Positions 1-9,583 of a DNA stretch of 64,000 nucleotides are shown one piece after another; within the stretch, counting starts at the first letter, position 1, and every line of letters starts with the position of its first letter. The translations under genes were made by a program, and so were the position numbers. The DNA lies in assembly GCF_019320115.1 (NCBI RefSeq), contig NC_089591.1, forward strand, positions 62,381,798 through 62,445,797, in the 5' to 3' direction. The DNA is from Miscanthus floridulus. Taxonomy: Eukaryota > Streptophyta > Magnoliopsida > Poales > Poaceae. The notes beneath the pieces were generated by a model. It was not told where the DNA came from, searched no databases, and saw nothing but the letters and a program-made list of their open reading frames with translations.

Positions 1-534
1 CATTTAGGCATTGCTAATCATACATATCGTGCATCATCAAGCATCCTAATCATACATGCGTAATCTTGCATATAACAACTGAAACATTACTTCGAAACAT
101 ACGAAACATGTTTGTGAAAAGTAAATGATGCATACACTTATTAGAGTTGTTTTGCTCTGATTCTTGCTTGCTAGTTGAGTAGAAACTGTTGGTTATGCTT
201 GTAAATCATCTAGAATTGTTTAGCACAATTTTTGGAGCAAGGTTTGTATTCAAATTAATTCAAAATTTTGCTTCCAAAGTAATTTCCCAAAATTAGGGTT
301 TTGAGTTAAAATTTAATTTTGATTCTATAATTTAAAATCTAGATAGAATTGGACTTTGGTCATAAAAGCAAAGTTGTAGGGAATTAAATTCTAAGCAACT
401 TTCATTTTTGGTACATTTTCAAAAGAGGTCATTTTCTTGCTCAAAATAATGTTTGAAAGTTGGCATTTAAAAATATCTTGAAAATATAAATTGAAAATCT
501 TCATTTCCTTTTTCCTAGGCCGCCGCCTCGTTTC
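1..534 (+). repeat. Partial extra copy of the Tekay-type LTR 5' portion
   Basis: These bases match 561-1094 with no difference that I can see, so the start of the LTR occurs twice at an offset of 560 bp. The copy stops at CGCCTCGTTTC, where the full LTR continues with TCGGCC, and two bases (GC) later the complete LTR starts at 537. The 3' LTR of the same element differs from the 5' LTR at several positions in this stretch, so this piece is closer to the 5' LTR than the two LTRs are to each other. It could be a recent duplication, a recombination product, or an assembly error. Confidence 0.85.
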
Positions 535-536
535 GC

Positions 537-3500
537 TGTAACACCCCGGTGTTATGCCTGCATTTAGGCATTGCTAATCATACATATCGTGCATCATCAA
601 GCATCCTAATCATACATGCGTAATCTTGCATATAACAACTGAAACATTACTTCGAAACATACGAAACATGTTTGTGAAAAGTAAATGATGCATACACTTA
701 TTAGAGTTGTTTTGCTCTGATTCTTGCTTGCTAGTTGAGTAGAAACTGTTGGTTATGCTTGTAAATCATCTAGAATTGTTTAGCACAATTTTTGGAGCAA
801 GGTTTGTATTCAAATTAATTCAAAATTTTGCTTCCAAAGTAATTTCCCAAAATTAGGGTTTTGAGTTAAAATTTAATTTTGATTCTATAATTTAAAATCT
901 AGATAGAATTGGACTTTGGTCATAAAAGCAAAGTTGTAGGGAATTAAATTCTAAGCAACTTTCATTTTTGGTACATTTTCAAAAGAGGTCATTTTCTTGC
1001 TCAAAATAATGTTTGAAAGTTGGCATTTAAAAATATCTTGAAAATATAAATTGAAAATCTTCATTTCCTTTTTCCTAGGCCGCCGCCTCGTTTCTCGGCC
1101 CACGGCCGAAGCCGGCCCAGTGAAGCCCCGCGCCGCGCCAGCTCGCCTCGCCCCGGCCCAGCCCAGCGCGTTGGCCTGCCTCCGCGCTCGCTCGCCCGCT
1201 GGCGCGCCGCGTCGTGTCCCGACCGCGTCAGGGCGCGCTCGCCGCGTGGCCGCCCTGCGCTGGCAACGCCCGCCGCGCGGCAGCCACGGCCTGACTCCAC
1301 CTCCACGCGCGCGCCTTCTTCTGCCCCGCAGCGCTGCCTCCTCCTCATTCCTCCTCCCACTCTCTCAGCCGCAGAGCAACAGCAGCAGCTCACGCCCGCG
1401 CGCACCACGAGCTCGCCACCGCCGCCGCCGCTGCCTCGACAGCAGCATACCCCTCCCACGCCTCCATTCCTCGATTCACGCCGCCAGCAGCTCCGCCTAG
1501 CCTCCCTGCTTCGCTTGCGTTCACTTGCAGCCGCCGTCGTCGAGGTAAGAATCAAGCGCGGCCGCCTCCTTCCTCTCCGGCGAGCGCACTGCCGCGGCCA
1601 GGTGGCTCGTCATGCCGCCGGGCCACCTCCACCATCCCAGCCGTTGCGGCTCGGCATGGCGTACACGCTGGCACCACCCGCGCCACCGGGAGGGCTTGCC
1701 GCCGGTGAGCACCGGCCGGCGGAGCGCCTCCCCTGCTCTCGGTCGCTGACCAGCAGGGCCCAGCCGCAGTGGCGTGGCCTTTGCCCGGCCGAGCTGGGCC
1801 AGGCTGGCTTGGGCTGAGCCCCGAGCCAGGCCGCCGCTCGCCCCTTCGCTCGGACTGAGCAGGCTGATTGTGGCCGTGGGCCAGTTTGTTTCCACGGGCT
1901 GGCCCAGTAACGTTTAAATGATTTGATTTCCATTTATTCTTTATTATTTGAAATCTAAAATGGTTTGAAAAATGTTTGGATGATCAAACTTGCTCCAAAT
2001 TTGTTGAAACAAATTTTGCTAGGTTCCTTATCATCAGATCTACTTGGGAAAATTATTGCATGTCATTTTTGGGATACTTTTCTGTAGGATTTTATTTAAT
2101 CATGAATATTGCTGATAACTTGAAAAATATGTAGAAAAAATCTATAGGCTTCATAAAAATATGATTCCAAGTTTGTTAATCTTATTATGTAATGTACTTC
2201 CTAGGAAAAATATGTTTCATGCATGTGCTGTGGGAAAATTTTGAGGTGTAGTTCAAGTACCATTAATGGCTGAATTTTGTTATTTTTGCTAGAGAGCAAA
2301 CTTTGTATAAAACATGCATGTGAAAATTTTTGGACAGTAATTATATACCATGAAGAACCTAGGAAAAATAGTAATTCTATTGTTTGACACTTTTCATAGT
2401 ACAAAGTAATTTCATGCTCATTTTTATGCTATAGCTTGTCATTTTTGTGTAGGATAGTTTACTTATCCAAATGCCATGAAATTTTGATGGTAGTCTGTTT
2501 AGGGTAGTAGTATGCTACTGTAATTTTCTCAGATTTTTAGGAGCATCAGAAATATAGGTTGCTATTCAAACCTATTATTAATCAGGGTTTAAGCAAGTGT
2601 TGCTTTAAGTGTGATTAAGAAATTAGTAAAGCTTTGGTGTATCTTTGAAGCATTCCATAAGGTATGTTAACTTAACATATTAGTAGTAGAAGAGAATGCA
2701 GTAGATGACATGTGCTTGTAGTATAGTCCTTGGATGATGTTGACTACCTTGCATTTCAACATATCCATTGCATTCATCTCCTTCGATGCACCGTGTGCAT
2801 AATCACTTACGCGCATTGCATCATACAGGATCGCAAACCGAGAACCCAGTCGTCATACCCGAGGAGCCCAAGGAGCAGCTTGAGGTGCAGCAGCAGGAAG
2901 TGCCAGAAGCCGACGAGGAGGACGTTGAGGAACTTCCGGAGTGCCCCGATCACCGTCCGAGCTCCTTCGAGAGAGGCAAGCCCCGGAGCATTTTTCTCCT
3001 AGTTTGCAATTATTTAATTAAATACTTTACTTTAAATTGATGCATTACGTTCAGAAGTTGTTTGCAACCGTTGCTGCATTATACCTTGCTTACCTTTGTT
3101 ATACTATATCCTTGTTACCCTGGTATCCACAGTCGAGTCAATGCTTAGCTGGCTTAGACCGGTAGAAGTCGGGTGATTTCCTATCACCTGCGAGCTATAG
3201 GTGGTTACCTGGATCTGCTTGGATGACTATGAAGTCATGGTATAACTAAGTGTTAAATGAAGTTGAGACCGGACGGAGACTTGCAGAGTTTTGGACTGTA
3301 GTGCTTCCGTCTGTGTCGATTAAGGACCGACCGTTGTTGGGCCTCGAGTCATGTTGAACGCATGCCTTACATTTAGCTAGCCGGATAAAGTACCTTCTGA
3401 CTGTGAAGCTGGGAGATTTTTCGGGCCGAGTAGATTGCCCGCAACGCACTGTACCAGAGCAGGTGTGGTAGGACATGGGGGCGGGATGATAAGACCAAAG

Positions 3501-4444
3501 TGCAGTCGGTCGGCCCCTGGGTACATGTGGTTCTTGGCAAACTCGAGATTCCTGGAAAGTTGACTCGGTGATCAATATCTCACTTTAGCGGGTGAGTGAG
3601 GTTTGTGTAAGGAATAAATCACCAGCTGGTTAGGAATCGATTCAAATCGCCATCGCTCCTGGATAGTGAGCACTTGACTTGAGTTACTTCATCGTAGTAA
3701 TGATTATGGAACACTGGGACAGTTATAATGAATATGACAGTATGGAAGTTGCTTAATGATCATTGGTTATCATTATCTGCTTAATCACATGTTTACTCTA
3801 GTATAGGTGCAAATCTAGTCGACAGGATAATAACAATTAACTTGACAATAATGCTTTTGAAAAGGTTCTTGAAATACTAAAATGCTTCTTTTTGCAAATG
3901 AGTCAGCTACCCTACTATAAAGCCCTTCATAATCCTTGGTGTCAATTATTTTCGGTTATGTCGGGTAAGTCTGGCTGAGTACCTTCTTGTACTCAGGGTT
4001 TTATTCCCACTTGTTGCAGATGGGCAGATGTATTACGGCTACTGTATCAACTGCCTTTATCCTGCGATGGGTGATGCTTAGGACCATGGGCATGGTCATT
4101 CCTTACGTCTCATCTGATGCTTTTGTTGGAGACGATCATCCGCTGGCACTATATTTCAACTCTGCGTGTGTGTGTGTGATTTGAACAAAAGACTTCCGCT
4201 ACTTTCATTCAAACTAGTTTGTAATAACTATGTTGAAACTCTGATGTATTTGAGATTGCGAACTTTTATGTAATATGTGATGGTGACCGCTAAACTTATT
4301 ACGATCATGGCTGGGACATGAGTTGGTTTAAAATCCTTCGTGATTTCACGGACTACCGGGTTATACGGGCTTAAGTTTGTCAATCGTCTGCTCTGGTGGA
4401 TGATTTTCTTACTTAATTTCGTATAATTGGTCGGTTCTGTCACA
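537..4444 (+). repeat. 5' LTR of the Tekay-like element
   Basis: The LTR runs from TGTAACACC to GTCACA, immediately before the PBS, and is 3908 bp long. It is AT-rich apart from a sharply bounded GC-rich island at about 1075-1905 containing a good splice-donor match (GAG|GTAAGA, donor at 1545). A short coding-looking acidic stretch lies at about 2830-2990. The long open frames in the GC-rich island occur on both strands and look like composition effects. A TG microsatellite lies near 4168. Confidence 0.93.
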
Positions 4445-4446
4445 GC

Positions 4447-4458
4447 TGGTATCAGAGC
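4447..4458 (+). other. Primer binding site, initiator tRNA-Met type
   Basis: TGGTATCAGAGC lies two bases after the 5' LTR end. It is the standard complement of the 3' end of plant initiator tRNA-Met used by most Ty3/gypsy and copia elements. Confidence 0.93.
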
Positions 4459-5233
4459 GTGGTTTAGCGTGTTACTCTTCACAAGTGTATTTAAAACAAA
4501 AAGGCATTTGGAAAACGTGATTTTTAAAACTATAAAGTGTGCCAGTGATCATATCCTTTATGCCCAGTTAAGGACTTTAGGTGGCTTAATTAAGTACTGA
4601 CTGGGGTTCTTGCATCATATTTCTCTTTCGTCGCTCATACGGCGTGCTATTGTATGAGTGCCACTTGTTTGAGTGGTAATGAATGGATCATTTGCCTCTA
4701 CGCCTCGGTAAGTGTGAGTTGTGAGAGCATGATCGGATACACCGCCGATCTAGGGTAAATGCTTATATGATGCCGGAGTAATTACATGTTCTACGCGTGT
4801 TTTACAAAGGTATCTCATGTATGGGTCTTCCGTCTGTGGAGGCGATGCCGTCAATAGGACGATGGTTCGGGTAGTTACTACCGTTGTACACGTATCTGGG
4901 GATTCGTGTAGAGCGTGTAGATAAAACTTTACTGCTTTTATGCATTCATTGGGAATTGGGCTGAAATGAATCTTCTGCAGGTACATAACAACGCTATCGT
5001 GTAGAACGTATTAGCTACGTATTGAGAGATCGTTGTATGCCACCGAATTAGTCATTAGAAATTATTTATTTCCTAAGTTTGTGAGAACGTACGACCCGTA
5101 CATACATCATGTTAATAGTGCATTTCATTCATCTCATGCATTCCTCCCCTTATAAATTGATTATCTCATTTTGATAAAAGTTGTATCATCTAAAATATGT
5201 TTCTCCGAGGTAATAAGAGAACTTTTGCTACAG
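4459..5233 (+). other. Untranslated leader between PBS and ORF0
   Basis: I see no convincing coding sequence here. The last bases before the ORF0 start read ACTTTTGCTACAG followed by ATG, which fits a splice acceptor (pyrimidine-rich, then CAG). There are many short ATG-initiated frames upstream, so ORF0 would be poorly reached by scanning on an unspliced RNA. Splicing into this acceptor is one possible solution, but this is inference. Confidence 0.5.
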
Positions 5234-6223
5234 ATGGCCCGCACAAAGCAGACCGCCCGTAAGTCCACCAGAGGAAGAGCACCTCGACGTTCGTTGGCCC
5301 TGAGGGAGCACCGCACCACGGACACCTTCTTGAGCGAGTTTGGCATGCCAACTTTGCTTTGGAGAGTGCTCCATGATGTGGGGTACCCAGAGGGTCAAGA
5401 GCCGGTGTACTCTTGGAATGAAAGCCAGTTAGCAGATGATGGACTTGTAGTGGTGGAGATCACGGTTCCTGCTCTCGGTGATGCTCCAGATTGGGATGGT
5501 TGGCATTTGGAGTTTGAGGGTCATACTCCAGCTGAGGGTGCAGAGGGAGCAGCCTTCCGTGTCATCAGGGACATTATGAGCAGATTTCCCAATGAGCTTG
5601 CAGCAGCTCTAGCTGGTACTTTTCCTAGGGATGATCCTCGTGATGCCATTTGGGTTCAGCCTCAAGGAAGTGCATTGGTCAGAGGTCCAGCTGAAGGACA
5701 GGCTAGCGACAACCAGGCAATGAGTGCTATGTTCACCGCCATCAGAGCGTATGAGGGTCTCGAGAGTACCTACTGGACTTTGACTGGCTTGCGTAGTGAG
5801 GATAAGCTCAAAGGGAAGAAGCAGAAGAAGAGACAGGCACGAGCTATAGCTAGCTTGCAGGAGCAGTTGGCTGATATGAACTTACAGCGAGATCAAGCGA
5901 TTGAGAGAGGTGATAGAGCTATGCAGCGAGTGCATACGTTGACTCAAGCCAACAACAATGCAGACCGCATGATTGGACAGCTGGTTCAAGAAAGGAATGA
6001 AGCCTGGAACGCAAGAAACCTTCTGCTGCAGAGGGTCGATGAGCTAGAGGAATACAACGGCTACTTGCACGAGGAGTTTCACGCGCTCTACAATGGGGTT
6101 GGCCCATATGCTCCACCGAACGCCGCTGGCATGGACATCGACGACGACAACCAGAACGAGCCTGTAGTTTCACCGAGAGGCGATGGTGACGTCTCCGATC
6201 CCGACGATGGCCCCGAGGAGTAG
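5234..6223 (+). CDS. ORF0: extra retrotransposon protein with a histone H3 N-terminal tail, coiled coil and acidic C terminus
   Basis: This intact 329-codon frame lies between the leader and gag. The only in-frame ATG near the start is 5234. After Met the protein reads ARTKQTARKST, identical to residues 1-11 of histone H3, with further similarity up to LA at H3 20-21. The H3 Lys14 and Lys18 positions are Arg here, while the Lys4 and Lys9 contexts are exact. The rest is not histone: a globular-looking region at about 30-175, a Lys/Arg-rich patch near 190-205, a predicted coiled coil at about 205-290, and an Asp/Glu-rich tail to 329. A spacer without genes (6224-6589) separates it from gag in the same frame. 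From memory, rice RIRE3 and RIRE8 have an extra frame (orf0) in this position. Its function is unknown. The frame is open while gag-pol is broken, so it may be the better preserved part. Confidence 0.88.
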   Translation: MARTKQTARKSTRGRAPRRSLALREHRTTDTFLSEFGMPTLLWRVLHDVGYPEGQEPVYSWNESQLADDGLVVVEITVPALGDAPDWDGWHLEFEGHTPAEGAEGAAFRVIRDIMSRFPNELAAALAGTFPRDDPRDAIWVQPQGSALVRGPAEGQASDNQAMSAMFTAIRAYEGLESTYWTLTGLRSEDKLKGKKQKKRQARAIASLQEQLADMNLQRDQAIERGDRAMQRVHTLTQANNNADRMIGQLVQERNEAWNARNLLLQRVDELEEYNGYLHEEFHALYNGVGPYAPPNAAGMDIDDDNQNEPVVSPRGDGDVSDPDDGPEE

Positions 6224-6589
6224 GCTAGTTGCTTTGTGTTAGTATCTAGGTCTTGTCGCGATGACCTTTCTTTTGTTGGCATGTAATCTATCGTGTGTTG
6301 CTTCGAATGTATGAGACTTGGCATATGGTTGGAACTTGATTTTAGAATGCGATATCTGAACGCATAAAAAGTCCAGTGTATGTATGCTGGCAATGTGATT
6401 GTATGGACACAATGTTTGCCGTTGAAGTAATTCGATTAAGTGCTGTTGTTTTAATTGGAATGCGATTGTTGTGCCTCTGTTTTTATTGTATGAATTTATT
6501 CTCTCCAGTAAATTCAGTATGGCATAATTTTTCCTTCACTCGCAATTATTACAGCGTCACTCAATCGTACTTGTTGCTGAAATATGTAG

Positions 6590-7876
6590 ATGACAAACAC
6601 TCACCGAACCACGTATGAGGCCGCTGAGCCCGGTGCCAACGGTGCGGGGACCAGTGGTGGTGGTGGTGGTGGAAACCACAGCAACAACAATGAGCCTCCC
6701 CATGAACCGCATTTGCCACCTCCTCCTCCATTTACCCCCGAGATGTTCCTCGCACAGCTGCTCGGGAGTCAGCGCAACACAGAACAATCTCAGAAGAACA
6801 TGGAGGATCTTCTCAAAACCATCGCCAACAACGTTCAACATGGTAACAATCAAGGTGGTGGCATGGGAGTGAACCAATATAGCAGCTTCAAAGATTTCAT
6901 GGACACCAGGCCACCAGTATTCAAGGAAGCAATAGAGCCACTCGATGCTGAGGAATGGATCAACACAATGGAAGATAAATTCCGTGTGTTGAGAATGACT
7001 GAGGTGCTGAAAACGGAATATGCTGCACTTCAATTGCAAGGACCGGCGGGAATGTGGTGGAAGCACCATCGCACCACCTTCCCTCCAAATGCTCAAATTT
7101 CTTGGAGAGAGTTTGCTGAGGCCTTCCGTGGAGTCTATATTCCACCAGGGCTGACCGAAATGAAGTTGGGAGAGTTTCTGGCATTGAACCAGGGCACCAA
7201 AACCGTGACACAATACCTGCATGCCTTCAACAACTTGTGTCGCTATGCTCCCGACATGGTTGACACAGATGCTAAAAGGATAGCCAGTTTTAAGAGGGGT
7301 CTCAATCCAAAAATGATGAAGCATGTTGGTACCAACAACCGCGTCAGATTCAACGACTTCATCAGCGACTGTCTGAAGCAGGAGAAGAATAACAACGCCA
7401 GCACCGCCGCCAAGACACGCAAGAGAGCCTTTGAAGGTGGGCCGTCTCAAGCTAGAGCACCTATGGGAGGTCGTCCTCCATATCGCCCATCGGCACCTGG
7501 CGCTAGATTCAGGCCACCTCAGTCAAGAAGCCAGAATTTCCGTGGACCTCAAAAGCCGTACAAGATGGCAGTATAGCCCAACAGAGCAGCCGCAACTGCG
7601 GTGCAAGGCAGTTCCAAGGGAGCTGTGGGATCTGCCGGGACAGTAAGAGGACCCTGCTATAACTGTGATCAACCCGGTCATTTCTCGAAGTTTTGTCCGT
7701 ACCCGCCCAAGAAGAAACAGCAGACTTATAATGCTAGAGTGCACAGCACAACAGTGGATGAAATTCCAGAGGGAGAGCCCGTCACTGCTGGTAAGTTTAC
7801 TGTCAATGAAAACCCTGCAGTTGTTCTATTTGATTCTGGATCATTGCATTCTTTTATGAGTCAAGCATTTGCATAG
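6590..7876 (+). pseudogene. gag: gag polyprotein of the Tekay-like element, with internal TAG stops
   Basis: The frame opens at ATG 6590 and encodes the capsid-type region. It has a Gly/Asn-rich N terminus, then the Retrotrans_gag core with WWKHH and the FxxAF...YIPP pattern near residues 120-200. A basic Arg/Pro-rich stretch follows, and then the zinc knuckle CYNCDQPGHFSKFC (C-x2-C-x4-H-x4-C) at 7655-7696. In-frame TAG codons at 7574-7576 and 7874-7876 interrupt the otherwise continuous gag-pol frame, the first just before the zinc knuckle. Both fit C-to-T change at a former CAG, though the ancestral codons are inferred. The gag and pol parts share one frame, as is usual for Tekay elements. 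The copy should not make full Gag-Pol without readthrough. Confidence 0.88.
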
Positions 7877-9583
7877 AAACATGAACAACTATGCACAGAA
7901 TTGGGTTATGGTTACCGTATAAGTTCAGCAGGGGCTGATGTTTTGACCAACCGGATGGTTCGAGGGGCAACCCTTGAATTAGGTAGCAGAAAGTTCCGAG
8001 TGAACTTGATAGTTATGCCTGGGTTAGTCTTGGATGTCATTATAGGGATGAATTGGATGAAGGATTGGGGAGCAGTCATAGATACAGGAAGTCGAGTACT
8101 TACCCTAAAGGACCCCCTAGGTAAGGGTACTTTCCAAGTACCAGTGCCTCGAAGGACAGACCTTATAAGTGTTACATGTGCTACGGCAGTCACTCCTATT
8201 CATCAGATTCCGGTAGTGTGTGAGTTCCCGGACGTATTTCCGGATGAGCTACCTGGTCTTCCACCAGATAGGGAGATTGAGTTTGGAATTGAGCTAGTCC
8301 CCGGAACAGCTCCGATTTCAAGGAGACCATATCGGATGCCTCCAGATGAGTTAGCTGAGCTGAAGAAGCAATTAGAAGATTTGTCGAAAAAGGGGTTTAT
8401 TCGACCAAGCAAGTCTAAATGGGGATGTCCCGCTTTGTTTGTGAAAAAGAAGAAAGAGGGCACGTTGAGAATGTGCGTAGATTATAGGCCACTCAACGCT
8501 GTGACCATCAAGAATAAATATCCCTTGCCTCATATTGATGTTCTATTTGACCAATTATCCAAGGCCAAGGTGTTCTCAAAAATAGATTTGAGATCCGGTT
8601 ATCATCAGATCAAGATTAGGCCACAGGATATACCGAAAACTGCATTTTCCACCAGATACGGGTTGTATGAGTATCTTGTCATGTCTTTTGGCTTGACGAA
8701 TGCTCCCGCATACTTTATGTTTTTGATGAATACAATTTTCATGCCAGAATTGGATAAGTTTGTGGTAGTGTTCATCGATGACATTCTGGTGTACTCCGAG
8801 AACGAAAAAGATCATGAAGAGCATCTGAGAACTGTCTTGACCAGACTTAGAGATCATCAATTGTATGCTAAGTTTAGCAAATGCGAATTCTGGTTGAAGG
8901 AAGTTCCTTTCCTTGGTCACATTCTGTCAGAGAATGGAGTTTCAGTCGATCCAAGTAAGGTGCAAGAAGTTATGAATTGGAAAGCACCGACCACAGTTCC
9001 TGAGATTAGAAGTTTCTTAGGATTAGCAGGTTATTACCGTCGCTTTATACCAGATTTCTCGAAGATCGCCAAACCAATGACAAGCCTCCTTCAGAAGGAT
9101 CATAAATTTGTGTGGACAGAAGAGTGTGAAGCAGCTTTCCATACTTTGCGGAAACTGTTGACCACTGCTCCGGTTCTAGCACAACCAAATATTGAGAAAC
9201 CATTTGATGTGTTTTGCGACGCATCAAAAACTGGATTGGGTTGTGTCCTTATGCAAGAAAGGAGAGTCATTGCTTATGCATCACGACAGTTGAGAAAGCA
9301 CGAGGTCAACTATCCAACACATGATCTTGAACTTGCTGCAGTTGTGCACGCCCTCAAAATTTGGAGACATTATCTACTTGGTAATGTGTGCAATATTTTC
9401 ACAGATCATAAGAGTCTTAAGTATATCTTTACCCAACCAGAGCTAAACATGAGACAATGTAGATGGTTGGAATTGATCAAGGATTACAACTTGAATGTGC
9501 AATATCATCCTGGTAAAGCCAATGTAGTGGCAGATGCTTTGAGCAGAAAGTCACATTACTTGAATGTGCAGCCATTACCTTGA
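7790..9583 (+). pseudogene. pol: pol part 1: protease, reverse transcriptase, RNase H
   Basis: The aspartic protease motif VLFDSGS is encoded at about 7820-7845, and a TAG at 7874 falls inside the protease. From there the frame is open to a TGA at 9581. The reverse transcriptase is well preserved, with [21 protein letters not shown], and the catalytic FIDD at 8771-8782. The RNase H follows, with VFCDAS, the [13 protein letters not shown] helix and FTDHKSL, ending at VVADALSR near 9545. The frame stops just past the RNase H, and the integrase continues in another frame. A one-base change close to 9560-9583 is therefore the likely cause. The domain order PR-RT-RH is standard for Ty3/gypsy. Confidence 0.9.

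Noticed and set aside
1051..1933. Long Arg/Pro/Ala-rich open frames on both strands in the LTR GC-rich island (and at 11617-12513)
   Set aside because: They overlap on several frames, have low-complexity composition, and are repeated in both LTRs with frame-breaking differences.
5234..6223. A true histone H3 gene
   Set aside because: Only the first 20 or so residues resemble H3. There is no histone fold, and the remainder is a coiled-coil protein inside a retrotransposon.
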